A DNA stretch of 64,000 bases from Nigrospora sphaerica (Eukaryota > Ascomycota > Sordariomycetes > Amphisphaeriales > Apiosporaceae). The notes beneath the pieces were generated by a model that saw nothing but the letters and a program-made list of their open reading frames with translations, was not told the DNA's origin and ran no database searches. Each line of letters begins with the position of its first letter. The stretch's first letter is position 1. The translations under genes and the position numbers were made by a program. The stretch covers positions 1,364,001 to 1,428,000 of the forward strand of contig JAGVVL010000001.1 of NCBI GenBank assembly GCA_018287875.1, read 5' to 3'. Positions 1 to 10,609 of this stretch are shown piece after piece.

Positions 1-1522
1 CGGACTTGGTTTGGGATCGGATCATCTGGGGACCGACGATATTTCCTGGGCTTGTCAGCGGGGTTGCCACGCGGCGCTGCCGGTTCTCGACCCACCGACA
101 CAGTAAGCTACAAAGATGGTGGCAGCGGTGAAGCTCTTTTTGGTGTGGCCGGCCACGTTGGACATGCCTATGGTGATGATCAGGCTGACGACGGCGCCAA
201 AGGTGCCGGCGATGGAGTAGCCGACGACAGGCGCCACGGCGTGGTAGGACCACTCGCTCTTCCAGATCAGCGTGCACCCGGCGATGACGGGGAGGCAGCA
301 CGCGATCAACATGGCGATGCGGGCGCCGGGGTAGCGCGAGCCGAGCCAACCGGCTCCAAGGATGGACAGGAAACAGAGGCCGCCGAGCGGGAACTGGAAT
401 AGGATGGAGTCGAGCGTGTTCCAGCCGAAGGTGCTCACGATGAGGGGCCCGAAGCCCGACACGGCGCCGTTGACGGTGTAGGCCGAGGCCATCATGACGG
501 CGACGAGCCAGATTTTAACGTCGAGGAGCCCCTCGCGAAGCTGCGACCACTTCCAGACGGTGCAGCGGACGCCCGTCTGGCCGTCGCGCAGGCGCTCGAC
601 GGCGGCGAAGCGCTCTTCGGGCGTGAGGAACCAGGCGGACACGGGGGAGCTGGGCACGGCGAAGCAGAGGAGGCCGAAGAGGAAGGTGAGGGCGCCGGCG
701 AGCAGGTAAATGTACTGCCAGGGGTGGAGGGCGCCGGCGCGGACCTGCGCGAAGGCGTAGTTGAGGGCGCCGCCGAGGATGGTCCAGAGGCCCGTGGCCG
801 AAAACCACCAGCCCTGACGTAGGGCCTGCTCGCGCTGCGTGTAGCAGCCCGCAACGAGCGTCATGAAGCCCGTCGGCACGGCACTCTCGACGAAGCCGAG
901 GGCAAAGCGCTGTGCATATAGGCCGGCCGGCCCTGTCACCGCCGCCGTCAGCATACACACGAGGGCCCACACGCAAACGACGGGCCCCAGCACCCGTCCA
1001 ACGGCGAAGCGCTGCAACCCGTACGCCATGGGGTACAACCCCGCGAGCATGCCGAAGTAGAAGATGGACGTCGCCCAGCTGAGCCGCCGCGTGTCGACGG
1101 CGCCCGGCGTGCGCGCGTCGGGCACGGTGAGCTGCAGGTCCTCGGTCATACCAAAAAGGGCGGCCGAGCCCAGGATGGCCTATAGGGAGAAGAAGGGTGA
1201 GTGCCGTGGGCCGTGGGCTGTGGGCGGTTGGGGAAGGGGCCGCCTCGCAAGCAACCAGCTCGAGTGCGCGCAACTCACCTTGTCATAGTAGACCAGCCCG
1301 TACTGCATCGGGTTCGGATAGCCTCGTCAGTCTCGGCGCAACCGGGAGGGGAAGCCGCGGTGTCGGGGGCCATAACGGACTTACGCCGACAGTCATGGCG
1401 GGAATGAAAAACCAGTCCATCTTGCGGACGGCCCGGGAGGCGACGGCAGGGTCGATCTGGTTGCCCTGCTCGCCAACCATATTGATGGCGACGTCCTTGT
1501 CCCCGGCGAAGGCGGCAGCCAT
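1..1522 (-). CDS. Dal5/Tna1-type MFS anion:cation symporter (allantoate permease family), partial at the left edge
   Basis: The minus-strand exons are 1385-1522, 1279-1302, 96-1179 and 1-45, and the gene runs off the left edge. Frames close across all three introns (82, 99 and 50 nt). The N-terminus is cytosolic and ends in MDWFFIPAMTVG. Next comes YGLVYYDK, encoded by a 24-nt microexon, then AILGSAALFG, which is the first-helix signature of the Dal5 family. About 430 residues are visible, with hydrophobic helices throughout, the expected central loop and a late segment AYCVGNIVGPQM typical of helix 10 or 11. Family members carry allantoate, nicotinate, pantothenate, biotin or similar organic anions across the plasma membrane. 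The substrate cannot be told from sequence. The family call is firm; the last few exons or residues are missing. Confidence 0.9.
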
Positions 1523-1814
1523 AACTGCTGATCAGCTTCGGTTGCTGGCGTGGGCGTACACTAGTAGTGGAGGAAGCTGTGACGGCGGCGGCGAACGCGG
1601 CACGAGACGACGCCCAATGAAAAAAAAAACAATGTCATTTCTCCCTGGTCCCAATGCGCCGAGGGGAGGGCACTCGGTTGCACCCACGGCCCACGCTAAC
1701 AAGCGAAGGTCGCGAACAATTTTTATCCTGGCCTTCGGCCTTTAATAGCCGATGCGTTTCTGCGTGTCGCTTGCCCAGACGTACGGATTCGGACACGGCG
1801 AGGCTCCACCGTTG

Positions 1815-2153
1815 TTAAGCGACATCGGGCTCCAGATCAACTCTCCATCTTCTTTTTGCAGGCAGGGAATGGCAACCCACCGATTGGCAGACATCCCCCG
1901 GGCCGATCTGCTCTTTGCGAACATCGAGTTTGTCTGCACCATTGTTAGCAACCGGGCAGTCGTGGACTTGGCTGCGAAAAATTCTACTGGCATCGGCAAC
2001 CATGGGACTGCATCGCAGAGAAGCACTTACTGTGTTCCGGAAATGGCCCTGAGTGGGCGAGTAGGTGTTGAAGATCGCGGCCGTGCTGTTGCCACCTTGG
2101 CATCCGCTCTCACAATTAGGACATCGCTGTTGACTAGAAATCGCCGAGCTACT
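1815..2153 (-). pseudogene. Possible remnant or orphan exon of a cysteine-rich protein
   Basis: The minus strand stays open from 2153 to a TAA at 1815-1817 (about 112 codons). It holds seven cysteines, including CPNCESGC near the start and DVCQSVGC near the end. No ATG lies at the front of the frame: a stop lies just upstream, followed closely by a possible acceptor (CAACAG). I could not find a convincing signal-peptide exon upstream. A different frame of the same DNA also gives a protein-like C-terminus ending in WASDTQKRIGY, so a frameshift is possible. I do not recognise the family. It could be a broken secreted protein or chance. Confidence 0.2.
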
Positions 2154-2393
2154 TCATACCCCGCTGCCGTGGGAGCGGGAATGAGAAGATACGCATGTTA
2201 TTTTATTAGTAGGCGTGGTTCTTGGGCGCCGGCAGCGCTTCTCCTATCTTATTAATATACAGCAGGACGGGGTTGCTCGCAGCCATTTCTTCCCTCCTCC
2301 GACCCCCACGGGGGGGGACTGGCGCCCCAACGCTCACCACCTATCGGAGACACCCGGACGCCGACCCCCGAACTAACAGAGGCGCTAATGCTA

Positions 2394-3239
2394 CTATAAT
2401 ATAGGGGGCAAGCGAAAAACGCCTTGCGGCAGCGTGACGGCAGCGTACGAATCGGCGAACCCAGGCTCGACCGGCCTCGCCGGGACCGGACGGACATCGG
2501 GCGATGGTAGGCCTGGGGCCTCGGTGGAGTCCACGGGGGCGACGGTGATCGACAGTTGTAGCGGTGGCGGCGGCAGCAACGGTTGCACGGGCGCGAGCCG
2601 GCTGGGAACGTAGGCGGGAATGGAGCGGCGGTCCTGCTCGGGCGTCCACGGCGGCTGCGGCCGGCTGTACCCGGACGAGACGACGGCGGCGTCGGCCAGG
2701 CGGTAGTACCTTTGGCGGCAAGCGGGCCCACTGCGCCCGCCGACACGCTTGCCGATGTCGTCCCACTCCAGGTCGCACTGATCGCGGTAGTGGAAGAGCT
2801 GGCGGTCTTCTTCGGCCGTCCAGTGCGACGGCGACGGCGTGCCGCGAGATGCCGCCGGGGGCTTGCGCCGGGGCGTCTCGGCGCCCGCGTGCGAGGTGGG
2901 AGAGGCGCCTGGGCGGGCGGGCGTCCGGTCGGGTGTTTCGTCGGATGCCCTTGAAGGCGACGAGGTCGTAAGGCGCTTCGGTGCTGCCGTCACGGCGCGC
3001 GGCTCCGACCTGGGCCGCGTGTCCCATAGGCGACCTGGCCGTCTCCGTGCTTGTTCCGAGGCCAGTCTCTCGGCGTTGCTGGTTCGCGCTCGGCTCCGCG
3101 GCCGCCCGCTGGCCAGGGACTGGACCTCTCTGATGCCACCGGTAGCGACATGTCGAAGGGCTGTCGGGTCGAGCGGCATTGCTGTGACGGTCCCCGAGCC
3201 GGCAGGGAAGCTCGATGATTGCATGTTGAGAAGGGACAT
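2394..3239 (-). CDS. Single Myb/SANT-domain protein
   Basis: This is an intronless reading frame of 281 residues starting at the ATG at 3239. Residues about 139-182 form one Myb/SANT-like repeat: HWTAEEDRQLF, then WDDIGKRVGGRSGPACRQRYYRL, with the spaced aromatic residues of the three-helix fold. A short second motif, PWTPEQDRRS, follows about 15 residues later but has no helix 2 or 3, so it looks like a cut-off second repeat. The rest is low-complexity Arg/Pro/Ser sequence with basic patches. The protein is probably a nuclear DNA- or chromatin-binding factor of the poorly characterised single-Myb class in ascomycetes; targets are unknown. The domain call is good, the biological role is not established. 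Confidence 0.72.
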   Translation of the reverse strand: MSLLNMQSSSFPAGSGTVTAMPLDPTALRHVATGGIREVQSLASGRPRSRARTSNAERLASEQARRRPGRLWDTRPRSEPRAVTAAPKRLTTSSPSRASDETPDRTPARPGASPTSHAGAETPRRKPPAASRGTPSPSHWTAEEDRQLFHYRDQCDLEWDDIGKRVGGRSGPACRQRYYRLADAAVVSSGYSRPQPPWTPEQDRRSIPAYVPSRLAPVQPLLPPPPLQLSITVAPVDSTEAPGLPSPDVRPVPARPVEPGFADSYAAVTLPQGVFRLPPIL

Positions 3240-4126
3240 CCTCTACCGCACCTGTGCCTCCACACGACCTAAAGTAGACGACGAGGCGCACGCAACCATA
3301 ATGTATTTGTACCGTCAACTGTGCCGCGCCGTCACATACTGCCGAGCTGACCACTGCCCCCCATGGAACGGGGCACGTTCACCAGATATAACGCCCCTCT
3401 CAAGGCGCCAATGACGACCCGGCATACCGGTTCTCTTGGCGCCATGCGTCCGGATGGTACCCATCGGAAGACCATGGGCAGCACCCGGTAGGCTGCAATT
3501 CTTTCTCGACCACTGTCGTAAGCGATTCCTGTGCTCCTGTGTGGTATCGATTACACGAAGGATACACGAAAGATTGCCATTGGTTGTTGCCGGGGTTTGA
3601 TATTGCCAAGAAAGTGACAGAATTCAGCTAGATGGACCCAGGCCGTCCGAAAGGGGGGGCCCAGCAGCAGGGCTCGCAGGGTTTATAGGCGGTACTACCT
3701 CAGGGCAGTGGCAACAGACCGGACTTTACTCCGTCTCCGCCGGCGAATGCGATTGGCCTTTAATTGTGCCAAGGGGAGGGGGGAGGCGAGCCGCACCCTG
3801 CCTCTTCTTGGTCTGTGGCAGTTCCTCGGTCATCCAAACCGGCCCCCCCCCGCTGTGCCAACACATGTCTACTGTTCTCTGCCTGCCGCCCTTCTGATGG
3901 GAACACGGCTAGCTCGTATTTGAAATCGAACGCTGCGTGGTATTGACGGCTGTAATCGTTCGCAGCAGCCACACCGTATTCTGCCAAGCTCCACCATATT
4001 TGGTTCAAAGTCGATAACCGGCCAAACATGGTGCGGATCGCCAGCCGGGTTCCTGATGCGCGTATGATTTGTTTATCCGGGTATCTCAAGTCTCATATAG
4101 CATCTAATTCTAGTCTAAGCGACATG
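3240..4126. other. Intergenic stretch, Myb gene to PXR1
   Basis: This holds the upstream region of the Myb gene and the 3' side of PXR1. I see short pyrimidine and G runs (3651-3660, 3843-3850) but no supported gene, RNA or repeat. Confidence 0.5.
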
Positions 4127-5391
4127 CTACACCGGTTTCACCATGAAGATCTGCATTGCCATTAGTCTGCGCTGCTGAATAAAAACTGGGAGGGTTGCCT
4201 TGGCTGCTTACCTGGTTCAGTGCCGCCATATCGGCCATAGCCAACTTCTTGGATGCGATATTGCGCGAGCGAGCGTAGTGCCGGGCCGACATAACCCGGG
4301 GAGTTGAAGTGCCTGAATCGGCCGGGGTGGCAGTACTGTCGGTGGGCATGGCGGCGGCTTCAACCTCAGCCTCGGCGTCTGACGGCTCTTGGGTTTTCCG
4401 TTTCTTCTTCTTCTTGGTCGGATCTGTGCCTTCAAGTGCCGTGTTCTTCACGTCGTCGACCTCGGCGGAATCAGCCGCATCACCTTTTTGTTTCTTGCTC
4501 TTCTTGGTCTTGGCTTTGACCTCGCCGGCTGCCTCGGCGGGCTCCTCGGATTTCGACTTGGACTTCTTCGACTTCTTTGACTTCTTCTCTTTGCCGTCTT
4601 CATCCGCTCCGGCTGGCACTGCACCATCCGCCGTCACGTCCATTGCGGCTTCGGCCCTGGACTTCTTCTTCTTCTTTTTGTCTCTTTTTTCCTGTTTCTC
4701 ATCCGTCTCGTTCAGACTGTCTGAGTCGGTTGCTTTCCGCTTCTTGGACTTTTTCTCCTTCTTTTCCTTCTTCTCCTTCTTTGGCGCGGGGGCTTCGTCG
4801 CTCTCGCTCGCCATGTCGAAGTTCGGCGCGCTCTCGTCGGGTTCCTTCTTGATATCGTCCTCCGTCTTGACGCCGTCCTCCTTCTTGAGCACGTCGGTGA
4901 TCTCTTGGCCAACGAGCAGGCCGCCCTTGACAAAGCGCATGGGGCCGAACTTGCGCTCCACGTACAGGCTCGTCTTGAGCTCCGATCGGACCTGTTGCTC
5001 CTGTTTTATGGTGTCCACGGATTTCCCGTTCAAGCGGCCCAGGAGATCTTTGAAGACGTTCAAGCCAGTGCACTCGTCGCTCTGCTTCTGGCGGATCTTG
5101 GCACCCAGGCCCATGGTGTCGTCCTTTAGCACGACTTTGATGGGCGCAGAGCTGGCGGCACTAAGAAGCCCGGCATGGGAGGCGTCTTGTGCGCCCAGAA
5201 GCTGGCCCGGCTCCCAGCCTTGCCGCCGAAGCATCTTCTGGCCGAAGGTGGTGGTGTCTCGCGTCCATCGTGTGTTGTTCGGGTCTTCGGCCAACTTGCG
5301 GCGACTGCGAGTGTCAGCATTGATGGGCAGGGGCCTATTAGCAGCGCCCAAATACGTAGGCTTCTTACTTCTTCGTCCCTGCGAGACCCAT
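4127..5391 (-). CDS. PXR1: G-patch ribosome biogenesis and telomerase-inhibitor homologue (PinX1/Gno1 family)
   Basis: The exons are 5369-5391 (23 nt), 4212-5304 and 4127-4150 (24 nt), giving 379 residues. The start MGLAGTKN joins exon 2 at RRKLAEDPNNTRW, which matches the PXR1 N-terminus. A G-patch follows at about residues 25-70, with FGQKMLRRQGWEPGQLLGAQ and TMGLGAKI. The C-terminal half is strongly Lys-rich and acidic, with repeats such as KKEKKEKKEKKSKKRK, as expected for a nucleolar protein. The tail ALNQIFMVKPV is the conserved end of the family and is only reached by splicing out a 61-nt intron. In yeast the protein acts in rRNA and snoRNA 3' processing with the helicase Prp43 and can inhibit telomerase. 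That role is carried over from family knowledge. Confidence 0.93.
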
Positions 5392-5943
5392 GACTACGCC
5401 CAAAATGTACTGAGCCGCGCGCTGACGATGCTGTGAGAGTCGCTGGAAAACAAAAACGGAAGTGTCGCTGGGTGGGGCCTGGGCCTGCCCATCGACATCT
5501 GGAAATTTTAGGACTTAACGGATGGCAGGTGCACGATAACGATAACGGCTCGTTCATGCCAGAGTTTTTCCGCCTCTGATTCGCCGCACTGCGGCGCTAA
5601 CAAAGCCGCCTGAATCCCCGCCATGGGGAATGTTAGTGGCCCGGCGGGTCCTTCCTTCCTATCCGGGGTTGTTCACCTCCCGGCTTCACCTCAGAGTACT
5701 TGAACGGTGACACCTTCGCGTCTCTACTTCTTTTTCACACAGAGCGCCGGCGTTCGAACTCCCTCGCTGGGCATGGGGGTTATCCTTCTCTCGCCAGATG
5801 TAGGCAAATCATCTTGAAACTTGCCCGGAAAAAAGAAAGATATACTTGTGTACGCCTGTTCCAGTGGTTCATCCTGGCATTGGCAACTAGCACCATCCAT
5901 CCACTTAATCCTCATCCGCCCATACCCGTACCGATCTGTTTCC
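5392..5943. promoter_or_regulatory. Divergent intergenic region, PXR1 and coiled-coil gene
   Basis: The 552 bp separate two divergently transcribed start codons, so it should contain both promoters. No recognisable TATA box or repeat stands out. Confidence 0.45.
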
Positions 5944-6533
5944 ATGCCTCCACGCAGGAAAGCTGCCGCGGCTCAGCCGTCGCCCAAGCGGGCGCCCATC
6001 GATGCCGACAGGTATACACTGTCCAATGCGTTCGGTGCGGTCCGGAACCTGGTAGTTTCATCCTTCCCACCTAATCCTCTGTCCTTGACACTCACGTAGT
6101 CGTCTCTGTGTTCAGAAGAACTTGAAAGCCGAGCGCGAGCGGAAACTGAAGCAAAGCAACACTCGTTTCAACAAGAGCTTGAACGAGGCCAAGAAGCGCA
6201 TCGAGAAGCTCCGTCACCAGCGCGGCTCCCAGAGGTAAACCCACCCCCCGTCACGCTGCGCGACTCGCCAAGTGCTCCCACATTGTTTGCTCTGACCTCG
6301 GAATATCTTGCAGATCCACCCTCGCCGAGCAGCAGTCGAAGCGCCTGGCGGACTCGGTAGAGAAGAAGGCTGTTGCCGAGGCGACCATGTTGGAGGCGAT
6401 GGAAACCTTGGCCCTTGAGAGCGACAACCTCGCGATCTTAATGCTCGCCGTTTTCTCGAATCTGAGAGACAAGGCTCGTGAGTATGCCAAGATTGCAGAC
6501 AACAAGAAGTCTCAGGACACGTTGATGTTGTAA
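5944..6533 (+). CDS. Small coiled-coil protein of unknown function
   Basis: The exons are 5944-6051, 6116-6234 and 6314-6533, giving 148 residues with frames closing exactly. The N-terminus is basic and Pro/Ala-rich (MPPRRKAAAAQPSPKRAP). From about residue 35 to the end the sequence is almost all charged helix with heptad-like spacing, for example KAERERKLKQSNTRFNKSL and AKKRIEKLRHQRGSQ, and a Leu/Met-rich patch LAILMLAVFSNLRDKA near the C-terminus. I do not recognise a named family. The basic head plus coiled coil would fit a small nuclear or chromosome-associated adaptor, but that is inference. An alternative acceptor three bases downstream of 6115 would delete one residue. Confidence 0.7.
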
Positions 6534-7206
6534 GGGATTTGCCACAACGTTTCTGCCAGACCACCTCAGGATCTATCTCTAGGGAACTAGGCCGCCTTCG
6601 CGGCAATGAATCTCCAGCCCGAGACTGATCACAGCAATTGCTACGTATAGGGCAATATGACAACAGGGTTGCTCAATGTAATAATCCAACACGGAAGGTG
6701 GGCGGCCAGAAGGGGAAAGGAAAATGCCGTATTCAGAACCCCATGTAAAGAAATACAGATCAGCAAGTTTGGCCAAGAACCCTCTATGGCGGCCTATAGA
6801 TGAAAAAAGCACACCATAGGCAGAAGTATCTAAACGAATACACATGCCACATGTTGTGCCATCCAATGGATTTTCGCATGAGAATATTAATAACGGTGCA
6901 GTCTATCTCAGCGAGTACTGACTTCTCCGTAACATGAACTGCCACGTACAGATGATTGGTGCCGGTAATAACATTACAAGGGGTTGATGATACATTCATT
7001 TGCTGTTGTGTTGGCCCAGGTTCTGGCTGAACCGCAATTCCATTAAGCGCTTGAAGCACGCCATGTTTGTGCCTCTATTTGCTTGGCCTTTATCTACAGG
7101 TAGACCCCCAAAACTAGACATCCTGTACACAAAGACCCCGCAGACAGCCTAACCGCAAAGTGGCCTGTCGGTCTGCGTTTTTCGCCCACACTTTTATAGG
7201 ACCCTT
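6534..7206. other. Convergent 3' region, coiled-coil gene and PMR1
   Basis: Both neighbouring genes end here, so it should hold their 3' UTRs and poly(A) signals. It is more A+T-rich than its surroundings. Nothing else is supported. Confidence 0.45.
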
Positions 7207-10200
7207 CTAAACTGCCTGGCTGTAGCCGCCGCCAAACCGCCTCTTCCCATATCGATACCATTTCCTGGCCTCGTCAGCCCAGAACACCGAGCTGCACAGC
7301 ACGAGAAGTCGAATCAGATCCCAGAGGCCCAAGGCCTCTGTTTGAAACACTTCCTGCAGCCAGGGCAAGTATATGACCAGCAATTGGCCCGCCAAGCTCA
7401 AGGAGACGGCCCAGTTGAACAGGGTGTTGGAAAACCAGCCCACCTCGCCCCGGATCAACGACTTGCTCTCGGAGCGGCAGGTGAGTGCGTTGAACATATC
7501 GAAGAGAACGAAGCACGTAAAGGTCATGGTGGTGTCCCGGCGAGTGACCTCGCCGTCAGCCATCATTTCACGCGTGTAGACAATCATGGTGCCGATCATG
7601 ATGATAGCCGCTTGTGTCATAACACGGATGAGCAGATTGCGCGTAAGGACCGGCTCACTGCGACTGCGCGGCGGCCGAGACATGACGTCCTTATCGACTT
7701 TCTCGACACCGAGCGACTGGGCTGGCGGTCCGTCCATGATGATGTCTGGCCACAGTAAGTCATGGCCACACGGGGGTAATAGGGAGGAAGGAGATGAGGA
7801 AGCGACTTACTGATCCAGAGAATCTGCATGGCATTTAGCGGCGTTTTGAACCCCAGGCAAGTGCAGATGAAGACCAGCACGAGACTGGCTACACTGGTGC
7901 TGAGCTGGAAGGTGATGAAGTTCTGGATGTTGCTGAAGATGCCTTTGCCCTGCTCAATAGCATGCAGGATGGTTGAGAAGTCGTCGTCGGTGAGAATCAT
8001 ATCCGACGCTTCCTTGGCGACGTCTGTTCCATGCATGCCCATCGATATGCCGATGTCGGCCTTCTTGAGCGCGGGAGCGTCGTTGACGCCGTCTCCCGTC
8101 ATGGCAACAATGTCACCGCGGGACTGGAGCGCGCGAATAATCTTCAGCTTGTGGTCGGGGTTAGTGCGCGCGAAAATGGTGGTCGTCTGCATGGCAATGG
8201 CGAGCTCGTCTTCGGACATGGAGTCGACTTCGTCGCCTCGGAGTACGGCTTTTACGCCGGGGCGGCCTGGGGTAGACTCCCGGGGCGTTGCGATATGCAT
8301 TCCAAGCTGTCTGCCAATGGCCACAGCCGTGGTGGGCGAATCTCCGGTAATCATGACGACCTTGACACCTCCACGCATCAATCTGCGGATAGACCGCGCC
8401 ACGCCCGGCCTGGGAGGGTCACTCATGCCCACGATGCCAGCGAAAGTCAAGCCTTTGAAGAGCTCCTCGTTGCTCGGCAGGCCAGGGCTGTCACTCTTGT
8501 CCCGCCCACTGGGGGTACCGCTTCGGTTGCTCATGCTGGACTTCGTTTTGCCGGATCTTAACACGTGCCCCCCGGCAAAAGCCAGGACTCGCAACCCCTT
8601 TTCGGCCAGGCGCTCGCTCGCTTCGAGAGCCTCCTTGCGCCGGGCGGAATCCAAGATGACCTCGCGACCGTCGGCCATCATGTAGGAGTCGCAAGCATCA
8701 AGCACCTTGTCAATAGAGCCTTTCATGTAAGCGTATTCCTTTCCGCTGTTGCCCGAGTCTGCGCCGATGACGATGCCCATCCATTTCCGCTCCGAGCTGA
8801 AAGGCGTCTCGACAGTGCGGGGACCAATCGAGTCTCTAACGTCGTGCTCCTTGAAACGGTCGAGGAGATCCAGCATAGCAACATCCGTAGGCTGTCCTAC
8901 CCACCGCGAGTGAGTGGGATCTTTGTGTTGGCTATCTGGCAGAGTATTCGCGGGCCCACCGTGGTGTGACAGGCGTGCGTCATTCGCGATATTGCCGATC
9001 CGAAGTATTCTCAGCGTTGCCGCATCCGGCGTGTTCTCTACCACCTCGTTGTCCGACTCGACATCGATGGGGTCTTTGGCGCCGAAATACCACATCCTTG
9101 CCGTCGTCATGTGGTTCATGGTCAGAGTGCCTGTCTTGTCCGAGCAGACTACGTTAACGGAACCCAAGGTCTCGACGCTGGGCATCTTGCGCACAATGGC
9201 ATGGTATTTCGCCATTCGATGCACGCCCAGGGCCAGAGTCACGGTAACAATTATGGGCAAACCCTCGGGAATGGCAGCAACAGCCAAGGAGATGGAAATG
9301 GTGAAGATCTCGAGGATGCCTTTGCCCTGGAGCCAGCCAACCAGGGAAATTAACCCGATAATGACGAAGGAGATCTTGCTGAGCTGGGAGCCCAACTCGT
9401 CCATGGACAGTTGAAGAGGAGATCGCGGGCTTTCCGTTCCGGAGACACTCGCAGCAATGGTGCCGAAGTGAGTATCCCCTCCGGTCGCATACACAATGCC
9501 TTGGCCGTGACCCGATCTGACTAGTGTCCCCATGTACGCAATGTTGTGAATCCCGTCTTTGGAGGGATCTTCCTTTGGCGCTTCGTGATAGGGGCGCGGG
9601 GAAAGTCCGCCAGGGGTAGCATGAGAGTTCGAGTCGCCCATAGATTGGAACGTTCGGGAGCGCGACTCGGCCGTGACCTTGACCGGCTCATTTTCGCCCG
9701 TGAGGTTCGATTCGTCAATGGTCAAGTCGGTGGCCTTCGTGACACGAATGTCGGCGGGAATACGGTCGCCCGTAGTGAACAGAACGAGATCTCCAGGGAC
9801 CAATTGTGTAGCAGAGACCTTCGCGGCGATGCCTTCGGTGAGTTCTTCCTCCATGGGTGTCGCAGCGCCGAGACTGGCGCCATTCTCGTCAAAGGTCTCA
9901 GAGGAAGGAGGAGGCCAGGTGGGAGTCCTGGCATTGGGCATTGACTTGGAGTTTTGTGCTCGCACAAGATGCGCGTGATTCGGCACCAAGTGATTCAGGG
10001 CCTCGATAGACTTCTCAGAGCGGTATTCTTGGACGAACCCAACAGTGACAACGATGGTGACGGCCACAGTTATACTCACGGCGTCGTCCGTGTTGCCCAC
10101 CACTACAGACGCCAGCGCCGATGACAGGAGGAGGATGATTAGGGGCTCCTGGAACTGTTTGAGAAACCGTAACCACAGCGGCTCCGGCTCTTCTTGGGGG

Positions 10201-10609
10201 ATCTCATTAGGGCCGTAATCTTGGCCCCTCGAGAGCGCCTCGGTTGGCGATAGGCCATGCGTGAGGGAGGTTTGCAGCTGGGCCGCCGCTTCGGCCGGTG
10301 TCATGAACGAGTACTGATCTGCCACATTCTATAAGACAGATATCAGCGCGGAACTAAGCGCCACGGGTAGCTATGGCGCATTGCGCATCTTGGGCCAAGG
10401 CATCCCGAAAGAGCAACGAATAGGTGTCCACTTACCCGCGACTGGGCCGAAGTCGTCCTCGCATGCGACGGGCGGGCAGGGCCACGACTCGAGCGATCAT
10501 CGTTTTGTTCGTGTCCTCGATCGCCGCCGACAATATTGGGTAGTGCTATCGAGACGGGGAGGAGCGGCGTGTCGCCATCTTCGCGGCCGCTCCACGGCCA
10601 GGGCGGCAT
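7207..10609 (-). CDS. PMR1: Golgi Ca2+/Mn2+ P-type ATPase (SPCA/PMR1 type)
   Basis: The exons are 10436-10609, 7811-10328 and 7207-7745, giving 1,076 residues. I started at the ATG opening [18 protein letters not shown], because the frame upstream has no other ATG. Visible motifs are the A-domain TGENEPVK, the M4 [15 protein letters not shown], the phosphorylation site [11 protein letters not shown] with Asp near residue 455, and the hinge [18 protein letters not shown]. The last intron falls inside the M6 signature [16 protein letters not shown], whose Asn and Asp form the single ion site of SPCA pumps. The last exon carries four to five helices. The pump loads the Golgi with Ca2+ and Mn2+ for glycosylation and secretion. 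A Ser/Pro-rich insertion of about 40 residues between M2 and the A domain lengthens it relative to the yeast protein. Confidence 0.95.

Noticed and set aside
4309..5436. 375-codon open frame opposite PXR1
   Set aside because: It is Ser/Phe-rich antisense of the Lys-rich PXR1 repeats, with no independent signal.
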